Positions 37,188 to 46,998 of a DNA stretch of 64,000 nt are shown piece after piece. The stretch spans positions 24,013 through 88,012 of the forward strand of contig CALFWO010000056.1 of assembly GCA_937928045.1 (NCBI GenBank). Reading direction: 5' to 3'. Each line of letters begins with the position of its first letter. Positions within the stretch are counted from its first letter, which is position 1. The position numbers and the translations under genes are program-made. The notes below the pieces were generated by a model that was not told where the DNA came from, did not search any database, and worked only from the letters and a program-made list of their open reading frames with translations. Source of the DNA: an uncultured Saprospiraceae bacterium (GTDB lineage Bacteria > Bacteroidota > Bacteroidia > Chitinophagales > Saprospiraceae).

Positions 37188-38741
37188 ATGTCTCAACAAG
37201 ATCAAAAATTCAAAAATTTAGTAGCTCATTGTAAAGAGTATGGTTTTATTTATCAATCATCCGAAGTGTATGATGGGCTTGCAGCAGTTTATGATTACGG
37301 TCCCAATGGCGTGTTATTGAAGAACAATATCAAATCTTATTGGTGGAAATCGATGGTGCAGATGCAAGAAAATATTGTGGGAATTGATTCTGCAATTTTT
37401 ATGCACCCAAAAACATGGAAAGCTTCCGGTCACGTAGATGCTTTCAATGATCCATTGATCGATAATAAAGATTCGAAAAAAAGATATCGGGCCGATCAAT
37501 TGGTGGAAGGGTACTGTGAAAAGATTCAAAAGAAAATAGACAAAGAAGTTACCAAAGCCCAAAAGCGATTTGGTGATGACTTTGATAAAGATCAATACTT
37601 AAGTACGAACCCAAGAGTTGTTAAGTACCAAGAAGATATTGATGGGATCATGAAGCGAATGGCAGATGCCATGACCGCTGATAACATGGTTGCGCTTAAG
37701 GAGTTGATTGAAGAACTTGGAATTGCGGATCCAGAAAATGGTTCAAAGAATTGGACTGATGTCAGGCAATTTAATCTAATGTTCAATACACAACTTGGAA
37801 ATATTTCTGGGGAAGAAGGAAAATTATATCTAAGACCTGAAACTGCTCAAGGAATATTTGTGAATTTCCTAAATGTTCAAAAAACGACTAGACAGAAATT
37901 GCCATTTGGAATTGCGCAAATAGGAAAAGCATTTAGAAACGAAATCGTTGCTCGACAATTCATTTTTAGAATGCGAGAGTTTGAACAAATGGAAATGCAG
38001 TTTTTTATCAAGCCAGGTACTCAAAAAGATTGGTACGACTACTGGAAAAAAACCAGACTGGAATGGCACAAAGGTTTGCATGACGCAGAAAAACTGCGTT
38101 ATCATGACCATGACAATCTGGCCCACTATGCTGATGCAGCTGTAGATATTGAATTCCAGTTTCCATTTGGCTTTAGAGAATTAGAAGGAATTCATTCCAG
38201 AACTGATTTCGATCTTAGTGCTCATCAAGAAGTTTCAGGGCGAAAGATTCAATACTTTGATCCAAAATCTAATGAGTCTTATGTGCCTTATGTGGTGGAG
38301 ACTTCTATTGGTTTGGATCGTATGTTTTTGGCGACGATGGCTACTGCTTTACAAACTGAGATGGTGCCTGGGCAGGATGATCCAAATAACACTAGAGAAG
38401 TACTCAAGTTGCATCCGGCATTGGCTCCAATCAAGTGTGCAATTTTACCGTTGAAGAAAAATGATGAGCGTATTGTAGCCTTGGCGAAATCTGTTTTTAA
38501 CAAGCTGAGAGGTTCTATACAATGTATGTACGATGATACTGGATCTATAGGGAAATTATACAGAAGACAAGATGCTATCGGTACGCCATACTGCTTGACT
38601 ATAGATTTTGATTCATTGGAGGACAACTGTGTTACTGTTAGGGATCGAGACAGCTTGGTTCAAGAACGGGTTAGCATTGATGAACTAAAAGCTAAAATTT
38701 TACCTAGCGTAGATATGGGAAATTTATTGGAAGGAAAATAA
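37188..38741 (+). CDS. glyS: Glycyl-tRNA synthetase (class II, dimeric type)
   Basis: 517 residues. Charges tRNA-Gly with glycine. N-terminal motif YQSSEVYDGLAAVYDYGPNG, class II motif 2 region FRNEIVARQFIFRMREFEQME, and motif 3 SIGLDRMFLATM are clear; the anticodon-binding domain fills the last 110 residues. This is the alpha2 single-polypeptide type, with the extra helical insertion (about residues 85-180) seen in Bacteroidota. It is followed by a terminator. Confidence 0.93.
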   Translation: MSQQDQKFKNLVAHCKEYGFIYQSSEVYDGLAAVYDYGPNGVLLKNNIKSYWWKSMVQMQENIVGIDSAIFMHPKTWKASGHVDAFNDPLIDNKDSKKRYRADQLVEGYCEKIQKKIDKEVTKAQKRFGDDFDKDQYLSTNPRVVKYQEDIDGIMKRMADAMTADNMVALKELIEELGIADPENGSKNWTDVRQFNLMFNTQLGNISGEEGKLYLRPETAQGIFVNFLNVQKTTRQKLPFGIAQIGKAFRNEIVARQFIFRMREFEQMEMQFFIKPGTQKDWYDYWKKTRLEWHKGLHDAEKLRYHDHDNLAHYADAAVDIEFQFPFGFRELEGIHSRTDFDLSAHQEVSGRKIQYFDPKSNESYVPYVVETSIGLDRMFLATMATALQTEMVPGQDDPNNTREVLKLHPALAPIKCAILPLKKNDERIVALAKSVFNKLRGSIQCMYDDTGSIGKLYRRQDAIGTPYCLTIDFDSLEDNCVTVRDRDSLVQERVSIDELKAKILPSVDMGNLLEGK

Positions 38742-38816
38742 TTTGATTGATTCGCTAGCAACGACAATTTTTTCAGTTGGATTATTACTGCTAATAAATT
38801 TAAAGAAATAATCTTT

Positions 38817-38852
38817 GGGAGATGCGATATCAAAATCGAGTCTCCCATTTTT
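38817..38852 (+). terminator. glyS terminator
   Basis: GGGAGA (38817-38822)/TCTCCC (38841-38846) with inner CGAT/ATCG and then ATTTTTT. Confidence 0.8.
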
Positions 38853-38902
38853 TATATTTGATTGGCTACTCAGATTTTATTGAACCTATTTAGCCCTAAT
38901 AG

Positions 38903-38939
38903 AAAAAGGGAGTTCGATTCTCAATCAAACTCCCTTTTT
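38903..38939. terminator. Bidirectional terminator
   Basis: AAAAAGGGAGTT (38903-38914) and AACTCCCTTTTT (38928-38939), with an inner GATT/AATC. It ends the minus-strand gene at 38960. Confidence 0.85.
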
Positions 38940-38959
38940 GGTATTTATTTAAACACAGT

Positions 38960-39694
38960 TTACTGAGCAGGCTTTCTACTAGATTCAATTTTATTTAAGA
39001 GCAATGCTCCTTTCATCAAAAAGTCATCTCTGTGATCTAAGTATTCATTGTGTACCATCAAAAGTCTGGCAGCATCCCAAGCAGCAGTTTTTGGCGTTAT
39101 TTGCCTTGAAGCAATTGGGTGTAATCTATATTCCAGATTGTTTGATTTCAAGAAACCATAATCAGCTTTAAAATCTACAACTTTGGCAAGCTTGTTCAAT
39201 GAGAAAAGATAATTGGTTTGCTTTGTAATACTTTTCTGCAAGTCGATAATGTCATATCGATCGAAACGCACTCGAGCTTTTTGACAAAGAAATACATCTC
39301 TGTTTCCGTCAAAAGTGATAATATTTCTAAATCGGTACTTTCTAAAAGCTCTTTCTAAGAACATTCTCATTGGAGCACGAGTAGGACGTAAAGCGTCGAA
39401 AGATACATCTAGGTCTTCTTCTCCTAGTTTGTATTCTTCGTCAAAGTCTTTTTTTCTGCCGGTTCTTAGGTTGACCACCTCTTTGATTTTTCCGATTGTA
39501 TTTCCAAGTTCATTCACCTTAGAATATACATTGACTACGTCCACATCCACTTCATTCTTCCAGCTTTCAAGAAAAATTCTCTGGGTTTTTGCTTCATAGA
39601 GAAGAAAGGCTACTTCAGATATCGCATAAAAGTTCGGATAACCTCCATATATATTACCGTACTTCAATTCAAGAAAGGCAGTATTTTGATCCAC
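38960..39694 (-). CDS. Unknown protein, possibly a degenerate 3'-5' exonuclease fold
   Basis: 244-residue soluble protein with no signal or membrane segment. I do not recognise a named family. Its order of strands looks like the RNase H-like exonuclease fold: FLELKYGNIYGGYPNFYAIS near the start (where exonucleases have D-x-E), IITFDGNRDVFL in the middle and TPKTAAWDAARLLMVHNEY near the end (like the H-x-A-x-x-D-A motif). The first acidic pair is largely lost, so if this relation is real the protein is probably inactive or altered. Flanked by terminators, monocistronic. Confidence 0.5.
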   Translation of the reverse strand: MDQNTAFLELKYGNIYGGYPNFYAISEVAFLLYEAKTQRIFLESWKNEVDVDVVNVYSKVNELGNTIGKIKEVVNLRTGRKKDFDEEYKLGEEDLDVSFDALRPTRAPMRMFLERAFRKYRFRNIITFDGNRDVFLCQKARVRFDRYDIIDLQKSITKQTNYLFSLNKLAKVVDFKADYGFLKSNNLEYRLHPIASRQITPKTAAWDAARLLMVHNEYLDHRDDFLMKGALLLNKIESSRKPAQ

Positions 39695-39786
39695 AGTTGG
39701 TATTAATTTTTAATAATAAAACAATTTGAGAAAACTCCTCAAAAAGTGATCCTATTTTGGCGCGTAATAAACACTAAAGGTACTAA

Positions 39787-40884
39787 TTAGAAGGTTAAAA
39801 ATTGTCCAGATTCATATATTTTCTCGCCATCGGCGAATATAGAGCCTCCATTTCGCATGTTTGCAATCATATCCCAATGAATAGCTGATTCATTTTTACC
39901 GCCACATTGTAGATAAGATTGCCCAATTGCCATGTGGACAGTTCCTCCTATTTTTTCGTCAAATAGAATATTTTTGGTTATTTCTTGGATGTTGTAGTTG
40001 GTTCCTACCGCGGCTTCGCCAAATCTTCTGGCGCCAGGCAGCTGGAAAACTTCGTCTAATAAGCTTTTGCCCCTTTTGGCATCCCACTTTTCTATTTCTC
40101 CATTTTTTACCCAAAGAGTCACTCCTTCAACATCCTTTCCCATGTATACGGTTGGAAGATCAAAATGGATGACTCCATTGACAGAATTTTCCACCGGACT
40201 CGTATAAACTTCACCCGAAGGCATATTGGTTTGGCCATCAGAGTTGATCCAAGTTCTACCTTCTGTGGAAAAACTAATGTCTACTTTATCTGATTTGTAT
40301 TGGATTTTGGTCTTAGAATTCAGCATATCGACTATGGCCTGTTGGTTCTTTCGAACTTTCAACCATTCTGCTTTAGGATCATCTGTATATAGATTACAAG
40401 CGTTGAAAACAAATTTTTGATATTGCTCTAGACTCATCCCGGCATTTTGAGCGGCTGCTTCCGTTGGAAACTGACAAAGACTTCTTTTAAGATCTCTGTT
40501 GGCAGTTCGGGCAAAATAAGTTTTAGATATTGCGGCTCCGGCTTTTTTTCTTCTTCCAACCTTAACAGGATCAAGCTTTGTATTTTCAAACAAATTATAG
40601 GGCGCCCGAATGAAAAGATAGGCTTCAAATTCTTCCATAGCCATCTTATTGAATGGCGAACTCATATCGAGGACATCACCTTCTGCATTATTGATAAAAA
40701 GGCTACTTTTTCCTGCGAAGTCCAGATCGTATTCCACCCATGCTCCGATCTTTGCTGCAAGCTTATGTATTTCTTTCAAAAGCGGTTCGGCAAGAAAGGT
40801 ACTTCGAATGAATAACCTTTCTCCAGGTTTTAATTCTAAACAGTAGTTCAATAGTAAATCGGCGTATTTTTCGAGTACGAGCAT
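39787..40884 (-). CDS. Aminopeptidase, M29 family
   Basis: 365-residue cytoplasmic metallo-aminopeptidase of the thermophilic aminopeptidase T/AmpS family. The metal ligands are seen in order: Glu in PSGEVYTSP (about 223), Glu in RFGEAAVGTN (about 290), His in GTVHMAIGQSY (about 318) and His-x-Asp in AIHWDMI (about 335). Normal length is slightly above 400, so the N-terminal domain is compact. It lies 30 bases after hflX on the same strand, so the two may be cotranscribed. Confidence 0.85.
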   Translation of the reverse strand: MLVLEKYADLLLNYCLELKPGERLFIRSTFLAEPLLKEIHKLAAKIGAWVEYDLDFAGKSSLFINNAEGDVLDMSSPFNKMAMEEFEAYLFIRAPYNLFENTKLDPVKVGRRKKAGAAISKTYFARTANRDLKRSLCQFPTEAAAQNAGMSLEQYQKFVFNACNLYTDDPKAEWLKVRKNQQAIVDMLNSKTKIQYKSDKVDISFSTEGRTWINSDGQTNMPSGEVYTSPVENSVNGVIHFDLPTVYMGKDVEGVTLWVKNGEIEKWDAKRGKSLLDEVFQLPGARRFGEAAVGTNYNIQEITKNILFDEKIGGTVHMAIGQSYLQCGGKNESAIHWDMIANMRNGGSIFADGEKIYESGQFLTF

Positions 40885-40914
40885 GTCGGTTTTACGGATT
40901 TTGGTAAAAAAAGT

Positions 40915-42135
40915 TTAGGACCATTGTTTGCTTTGGTAAGGATAGACTACCGCATAACTGGCAGTTACCATTTCCAAAATTTTTGCTCGTAATATATCCA
41001 TTCCTTCCTTTTCTTTTGCTGAAATGAAGACACTAGGATAATCTTGTTGTTTTTCTAATTGATTTTTGAAATCTGTTTCAATATTATTTCTTTCTTCTTC
41101 TGTCAACATTTTATCCAAATACATTTCTCTGTATTTGTCGATTTTGTTGAACACCATTAAGATTGGTTTATCCTCACAACCCAAGCTGACCAATGTTTTT
41201 AGAACAGTCTGAACTTGATCTTCAAATTGTGGATGAGATACATCTACCACGTGTAGCAGAACATCCGATTCCTTTGCTTCATCCAAAGTTGACTTAAAAC
41301 TTTCTACCAAGTGGTGGGGAAGCTTTCGGATAAAACCTACGGTATCTGACAGTAAAAATGGAGTAGTACCAAACACTACTTTTCTGACAGTAGTATCTAA
41401 TGTTGCGAATAATTTGTCTTCAGCGAATACAGTTGATTTGCTGAGCATGTTCATTAACGTAGATTTACCCACATTGGTGTATCCTACCAATCCAACTCTG
41501 ATAAGATCTTGTCTATTTTTTCGTCTGGTAGTATTTTGAAGATCTATTTTGGCCAGCTTTTTTTTGAGCAAAGAGATTTTGTCTCTGACAATCCGTCTAT
41601 CTGTCTCGATTTCTTTTTCACCAGGACCACGCATTCCGATACCACCACGCTGACGCTCTAGGTGCGTCCATAACCCACGAAGTCTCGGTAATAAGTATTG
41701 CATTTGCGCCAATTCAACTTGGGTTTTGGCCTGTGCTGTTTGCGCACGATTTGCGAATATATCCAAGATAAGACTAGAACGGTCGACTATTTTTACCTTT
41801 AATTGCTCTTCTAAATTTCCTGTTTGTTTTCCTGAAAGATCATCGTCAAAGATGACCAAAGAGACTTCTTTGTTCTCTTCCAAATAAACTTCAATTTCTT
41901 CAACTTTACCAGATCCTACAAAAAAGCGTTTATCTGGTCGACTGAGCTTTTGAGTATAGCGCTTTACAGTTTTAGCTCCCGCAGTTTCTGCCAAGAATTC
42001 TAACTCATCCAAATACTCTTCAACTTGCTCCGCAGTCTGATGCTGGGAAATCAACCCTACTAGAACAGCTTGCTCAACTTTTTTCTTGAGGCCCTTCTTT
42101 CCTTTTTCCCCTAAATTCCAATTATTGTTCTCCAT
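40915..42135 (-). CDS. hflX: Ribosome-associated GTPase HflX
   Basis: 406 residues. Binds the 50S subunit and splits stalled or hibernating ribosomes under stress. N-terminal HflX domain with RYTQKLSRPDKRFFVGSGK and a GLWTHLERQRGGIGMRGPGE hinge. G domain with G1 VGYTNVGKST (about 216), G3 DTVGFIRKLPHHL and G4 NKID. Full length. The next gene toward higher coordinates is EnvC-like, 96 bases away. Confidence 0.92.
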   Translation of the reverse strand: MENNNWNLGEKGKKGLKKKVEQAVLVGLISQHQTAEQVEEYLDELEFLAETAGAKTVKRYTQKLSRPDKRFFVGSGKVEEIEVYLEENKEVSLVIFDDDLSGKQTGNLEEQLKVKIVDRSSLILDIFANRAQTAQAKTQVELAQMQYLLPRLRGLWTHLERQRGGIGMRGPGEKEIETDRRIVRDKISLLKKKLAKIDLQNTTRRKNRQDLIRVGLVGYTNVGKSTLMNMLSKSTVFAEDKLFATLDTTVRKVVFGTTPFLLSDTVGFIRKLPHHLVESFKSTLDEAKESDVLLHVVDVSHPQFEDQVQTVLKTLVSLGCEDKPILMVFNKIDKYREMYLDKMLTEEERNNIETDFKNQLEKQQDYPSVFISAKEKEGMDILRAKILEMVTASYAVVYPYQSKQWS

Positions 42136-42231
42136 ATATTATTTCAAAAGTATCGATTTCGATACAATAGTTAGACTAATTGCCATCATTATGTGTGTAT
42201 TAACGCCGAAAGATGTAGAATTGGTTCCCGA

Positions 42232-43437
42232 TTATTTTTTTATCCATCTTATTGGATTCAATGGAACTTTTCCTTTCCAGACTTCAAAGTGAAGATCTTC
42301 ATGAACGGCACCAGTATCTGGGAGAAAACCAATGTTTTGTCCTTGTTCAATTTGTTGACCTATTTCTACATCGGTACTGCCGACATTGGAAAAAACTGTA
42401 TAGTATTTTCCATGACGGATGACGATTACATTCGCATAGCCAGCAATGTTTTGCTTTTGGATTACCTCACCTTTAAAGACCGATTTTACCGTTGCTCCTG
42501 GATTGGAACGAATGTCAATCCCATTGTTACTTATATTTATTCCTTTGAGTGTTGGATGAGCTTGCGTTCCGAATTTTCTTACGATAACTCCATTCATTAG
42601 AGGCCAAGATAATTTTCCTTTTGCTGCTAAAAAATTTGCGGCATATTTGGCTTCATTTGAATTGTTTTTTGGTGAAGATTTATTGATGTTTTTGTTTGAA
42701 TTTTGCTCGTTGGATTTTACGACTTGGTTCTCTATTATCTTTTGAATTTCTCGCTCCAAATTTTTCCGATTCTTTGCTTGTTCGGCAAGTGAGGCTTTCA
42801 ATGCAACTTCATTTTCTCTGATAGTTTTCAAGGTACCTTGCATCAAGACCAAATCTGTAGATAGCAGTTCATTTTGATAAGCTTCATCAGAAACGAGACT
42901 ATGCTTTTCATCTCGAACTAATTTGAGTGCAATGAGTTTTTCATCCAATTCACTTTTCGTATCATTCAACCTTTGCATTTGTTGTTCTCGGTTCGATTGA
43001 TAGGACTTTAAAAATCTCCAACGGTTGTAATATTCTGTCAAGGAATTTCCAGCAAGAATAAATTGTAATCTAGAGTCTTGTAATTTTTGTCTGATTGCCA
43101 ATCGCATCATTTCTCCGTATTCTAAAGAAAGGCTATCAAAGCTTGACTTTAAATTATCAACATTGGATTGCTGAAACAAAATGATCGAATCCATTAAGTT
43201 CAATTCATCCTCCATAACTTTGATTAATTCATTCCTGTTTTCGATTTGCTCTTGAAGTGTTTCATAAGAGCTGAGTACCTTGGTCTTGTTGTTTTTTGCA
43301 TCTGCCAATAACTTAGAGGTCAATGCTATCTTTGCATTAATATTCGCTTTTTTTCTTTCAAGAGCGGCTTTGTTTTGAGAAAATAAGGAGGTAGAAAAAA
43401 ATAAGAATACTCCTAAGCTAAGTATAGCTTTAGTCAA
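42232..43437 (-). CDS. EnvC-like murein hydrolase activator with LytM domain
   Basis: 401 residues. Signal peptide (1-20), a long coiled coil (about 22-255) and a C-terminal M23/LytM domain (about 285-400). The zinc-site residues of active M23 enzymes are mostly missing: NNGIDIR replaces the H-x-x-x-D start, and TVFSNVG replaces the Y-x-H-L motif; only LHFEV near the end keeps its histidine. This is the pattern of EnvC/NlpD activators, which open the lock of amidases at the division site but do not cut peptidoglycan themselves. It overlaps the DUF4292 gene by 8 bases, so it is in one operon with it. Confidence 0.8.
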   Translation of the reverse strand: MTKAILSLGVFLFFSTSLFSQNKAALERKKANINAKIALTSKLLADAKNNKTKVLSSYETLQEQIENRNELIKVMEDELNLMDSIILFQQSNVDNLKSSFDSLSLEYGEMMRLAIRQKLQDSRLQFILAGNSLTEYYNRWRFLKSYQSNREQQMQRLNDTKSELDEKLIALKLVRDEKHSLVSDEAYQNELLSTDLVLMQGTLKTIRENEVALKASLAEQAKNRKNLEREIQKIIENQVVKSNEQNSNKNINKSSPKNNSNEAKYAANFLAAKGKLSWPLMNGVIVRKFGTQAHPTLKGINISNNGIDIRSNPGATVKSVFKGEVIQKQNIAGYANVIVIRHGKYYTVFSNVGSTDVEIGQQIEQGQNIGFLPDTGAVHEDLHFEVWKGKVPLNPIRWIKK

Positions 43438-44203
43438 GTTGAAGTGGCTTGTAATGCGCCGGGATGCTGAATTTGTAAGTAGTGGGTTGATTGATTTCTA
43501 TTTTGGAAAAACTCAAAGTTAAAGTAATAGGCTCAGGTTGTGTTACTTTTATTTTCCGAATGTAGGAAAAATTTGGATGCTCCGGTTGGTTGTAACCTTC
43601 ATAACTGGCATCCAATTCCCAATTTTGTTCTTGATCTAGTAAATATTGAGTTTGCAAAAAGTAATTAAACCCGTCTACCAGGTGCGTAGAATTTTGTCTG
43701 CCGGATTCTCCAACGATCTGATAATTTTCTTTGGCGACCCTAGTTTCCAAGTTCCCTTTTCCCCAAAAGAAGGCATTCCCGAAAAGGACATCTTGAATGG
43801 TACCAAAATCTGCTGGAATTCCATACATCGCTGTAAGTTCGCCTATTCCTTTTGCTAAATAATTTTTGTTGAATCGGTCCAAAACAAAAATAGAATCCTG
43901 AGTAATTTTTAAACGACCTAGTTCAATACCTAGTTTTTTCATATTGGCCCAAATGATTTGATCTTTTTGAACCTTAATGTTCATAGTTACACCAGGAAGT
44001 TTTTGTCCTAAGTAAGTGATGTTCACCTTTGCTTTTCCTTCAAACCAGTCTGCTTCGAAAGCTGCCTTCTCCATTTTTTTCAAAACATAGTTTGCATTTC
44101 TGGATTTCAATTTTGAACCTCCAGCTTTTTTTCCTGCTTTACAACCACCGGCTACAAAGAGAATAACAAAAAATGAAATATAAAAAATGAATTTTCTACT
44201 CAT
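43430..44203 (-). CDS. DUF4292 lipoprotein
   Basis: 257 residues, lipobox VAGGC, so lipid-anchored in the envelope. The family DUF4292 is found in Bacteroidota and resembles LolB/outer-membrane assembly lipoproteins in strand pattern (beta strands such as AKVNITYLGQ and KFSIPAHYKPL). Function unknown. It lies between a TPR protein and the EnvC-like gene, overlapping both, an order also seen in other members of the phylum. Confidence 0.75.
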   Translation of the reverse strand: MSRKFIFYISFFVILFVAGGCKAGKKAGGSKLKSRNANYVLKKMEKAAFEADWFEGKAKVNITYLGQKLPGVTMNIKVQKDQIIWANMKKLGIELGRLKITQDSIFVLDRFNKNYLAKGIGELTAMYGIPADFGTIQDVLFGNAFFWGKGNLETRVAKENYQIVGESGRQNSTHLVDGFNYFLQTQYLLDQEQNWELDASYEGYNQPEHPNFSYIRKIKVTQPEPITLTLSFSKIEINQPTTYKFSIPAHYKPLQLD

Positions 44204-45903
44204 CAGTTGGCAGTTTCTGGCTGAGCAATTTTCCTTTTTAGGATAGACTCATTGCCTCCAAAGTCAATAGCTTTTTGCCAGTAGGTTTTAGCTTCTTCCA
44301 AGTTTTTCATTTGAAGTAGTAAGTCACCATAGGTTTCCAATGTTTCAGGATCTTTTTCTCCTTTATTAGATAAGGCATTGAGCAACCAATTCTGACTGGA
44401 TTTCAGATCGCCCTTTGCCAAGAGTACTTCTCCAAATATTCTTTGAACTCTGTAATTATTTGGAGCGATTTTATCTGCCTTTGATACAAGATCTTCAGCT
44501 TTATTCAAATCTTTTCCTTCTTTCGCCAAGGCAAGAGCATATGAGCTTATTAAACCGGGATGGTCTGCTTTTTGGGCAGTCGCTTTTTCATAACTGTCTT
44601 TAACCGCCGCCCAGTTCTCCATTTCAGTATGTACTAGCATCAATCGATGTTGCGTGTCAAATTGAAGCAAAGGATCTCTTCTAGACATTATAAGTGTACG
44701 CTTGAAAGCTGATTTTGCTCTCTCATAGTTACCTAGTCCAAATTCACCAATTCCGCTGAAATAATAAGCAGTTGATTGATTAGGGAAAAAGACCTGGGCG
44801 TCATTTGAAATTTTGACCAGCTCGCCATAATTTCTTTCTGCTTCAGTTATAAATAATAGTTGTTCCCAAATATTGAAAACTGTTTTATCTAGTTGAATCG
44901 CTTTTTTGTATTTCTCTTTAGCCGCTGTTCTGTTTCCAGTGTAGTTCAAAAGATCGCCATAAGCAGCATATGCTTTGGCTTCATTTGGATGCGTGTTTTC
45001 TAAAATTTGAGCCAAAGCCGTAGCTTCTTTAGCTAAAGATAAATCTCCTTTTTCAGCAATGTTTTGAATGATAGGAATGAACTCTTTCATTTTAACATCA
45101 ATGCCTGTTTCAGGATTGCTAAATATTTTTTCTAAGGGAGCAAGTGGATTGGATCCTTTTGCTGTTTGATCTCTCGAAGCGAGCATGATTCCAGCCTCTC
45201 CATTATTAGGATCAATTTTTAAAATATTTTCAAACTCTTTTTTAGCTTGATCTGCTCTATTGATTTGAGTATAAAATTGAGCCAAATCTAGTCGGTATTC
45301 AATATCGGAGGGATAAGCTTTAACTAATTTAACCAATTCTTGTGTAGCCTTCTTTTGATTATCCAATCCCATGTAAAGATTGAATTTTTTCTTTGTCAAA
45401 TCACCGGTAATTCCTATGCTCTTTTCTAGAAGATTATAAACTTTAATTGCTTTATCGGGCTCGTTACCCTTGACCAAATAATAGGCTTGCTTATAATAAT
45501 AGTAATCTTCTTTTGGAAAATATTTAATCAGGTCTTCATAAACACCTGCTGCTCCGATGTAATCTTTTTGCTTTTCAAGAATGTCGGATTTGAACATCTG
45601 ATACCAATCATTCACAGGATTTATAGTAACAGCAATATTGATAGAGGACAAAGCATCTTTGTCTTGATCCATTACGTCATATACTCTTGCCAATTCATAA
45701 GCAGCAGCATCATTTCTAGGGTTCTTTCCAAGTACTTCGCGATAGAGCGAAGCTGAGGTTTCATAATTGCCTAGTATCTTTTCCTTGTTAGCCTCTATAA
45801 ACAACTTTTGCACCATTACTTCTTTTTCAGAAATACGTTCTGTTTGTGCAAATGCAATTATGCAAAAGCATAGAAGTAATGGTAACAATAGTAATTTTTT
45901 CAA
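44203..45903 (-). CDS. Exported TPR-repeat protein
   Basis: 566 residues. Signal peptide (1-19, ending IAFAQ), then TPR-like repeats through the whole chain (for example YREVLGKNPRNDAAAYELAR and YWQKAIDFGG). Such proteins act as periplasmic or outer-membrane scaffolds for protein-protein binding. It is the first gene of the operon TPR - DUF4292 - EnvC-like. Its stop overlaps the next start by one base. The sugar nucleotidyltransferase gene lies 14 bases upstream on the same strand, so it may be in the same transcript. Confidence 0.8.
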   Translation of the reverse strand: MKKLLLLPLLLCFCIIAFAQTERISEKEVMVQKLFIEANKEKILGNYETSASLYREVLGKNPRNDAAAYELARVYDVMDQDKDALSSINIAVTINPVNDWYQMFKSDILEKQKDYIGAAGVYEDLIKYFPKEDYYYYKQAYYLVKGNEPDKAIKVYNLLEKSIGITGDLTKKKFNLYMGLDNQKKATQELVKLVKAYPSDIEYRLDLAQFYTQINRADQAKKEFENILKIDPNNGEAGIMLASRDQTAKGSNPLAPLEKIFSNPETGIDVKMKEFIPIIQNIAEKGDLSLAKEATALAQILENTHPNEAKAYAAYGDLLNYTGNRTAAKEKYKKAIQLDKTVFNIWEQLLFITEAERNYGELVKISNDAQVFFPNQSTAYYFSGIGEFGLGNYERAKSAFKRTLIMSRRDPLLQFDTQHRLMLVHTEMENWAAVKDSYEKATAQKADHPGLISSYALALAKEGKDLNKAEDLVSKADKIAPNNYRVQRIFGEVLLAKGDLKSSQNWLLNALSNKGEKDPETLETYGDLLLQMKNLEEAKTYWQKAIDFGGNESILKRKIAQPETAN

Positions 45904-45917
45904 AGTATATATTCCCT

Positions 45918-46919
45918 TTATGATTTGTAGGCAGAAAAATCGCCTATGCTAATATCAGCAGCAGATCCTTCATAGTTAACCAATTTTCCGATCATAGAGT
46001 TGTCCAAATTGGCATTTTCTATTTTTGTATCTCCTTGTACAAGGCTTCGCTGAATAACGGAATGAGATACTTCGGAATTGTTTCCGATACTAACAAATGG
46101 TCCAACCACAGAATTTTTCAATCGAACTTTGGTTCCTATATAGCATGGAGGAATGATAACAGCGTTTTCTAAAACGACATCATCTGAGACCATATTTTCT
46201 TTTTTAAACTCTAAGAATCTCGTGTTGGTGTGTAAAACAGCCTGTTTATTTCCACAATCCAACCATTCTTCGATAAATGCTGGTTTGAATTTGAATCCTT
46301 GAGCTTTTAGGGCTTCTAATCCATTAGTCAATTGATATTCTCCTTTTTCTTTAATGTCGTTGTCCAGTAAATAACGAAGCTCTCTTTTGAGATCTTCTGC
46401 TTTTTTGAAGTAATATATTCCGACAATAGCCATGTCTGAAACGAAAGTTTCTGGCTTTTCAACGAAATCAGTGATGACGCCATCATCATCGGTTTTCACC
46501 ACACCAAAGGCTCTAGGATCTTCAACTTTTTGTACCCATATGATTCCATCTTCTTCTAGGTTGAAATTGAAATTTGCTCTGAATAACGTGTCCGAAAACG
46601 CGATAATACATTTTCCATCTAGCACCGTTTCAGCGCAAAGAATGGCATGTGCCGTTCCTAAGGGCGCAGTCTGATGAAATATATGACCCTTTGCTCCAAG
46701 AGATTTGGCAACATCCAAAAGATCGGCTTCCACTTGTTTTCCAAAATCACCAATAATAAAAGCGATATCGGTAACCTTTTCGGAAATTCCTGCTGAAAGG
46801 TCTTCCACTAGGCGCTGGACCATAGGTTTACCAGCAATAGGGATTAGGGGTTTAGGAGTTGTAAGGGTATGTGGTCTTAATCTTGAACCACGTCCGGCCA
46901 TTGGAATAATAATCTTCAT
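45918..46919 (-). CDS. Sugar-1-phosphate nucleotidyltransferase
   Basis: 333 residues. Joins a sugar phosphate and an NTP to make an activated sugar for cell-wall or polysaccharide synthesis. N-terminal nucleotidyltransferase domain with the signature MAGRGSRLRPHTLTTPKPL and the metal-binding Asp in IAFSDTLF; C-terminal left-handed beta-helix (about 250-333). It resembles glucose-1-phosphate thymidylyl/uridylyltransferases; the sugar cannot be named. First of four tightly spaced minus-strand genes that include the TPR/DUF4292/EnvC set. Confidence 0.8.
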   Translation of the reverse strand: MKIIIPMAGRGSRLRPHTLTTPKPLIPIAGKPMVQRLVEDLSAGISEKVTDIAFIIGDFGKQVEADLLDVAKSLGAKGHIFHQTAPLGTAHAILCAETVLDGKCIIAFSDTLFRANFNFNLEEDGIIWVQKVEDPRAFGVVKTDDDGVITDFVEKPETFVSDMAIVGIYYFKKAEDLKRELRYLLDNDIKEKGEYQLTNGLEALKAQGFKFKPAFIEEWLDCGNKQAVLHTNTRFLEFKKENMVSDDVVLENAVIIPPCYIGTKVRLKNSVVGPFVSIGNNSEVSHSVIQRSLVQGDTKIENANLDNSMIGKLVNYEGSAADISIGDFSAYKS

Positions 46920-46998
46920 ATTCTAAGTACTCTTTAATGATAATTTGATCACAAAAATAATACGATAGAACAGTTAATTAGATTCCTTTCAACTTATT

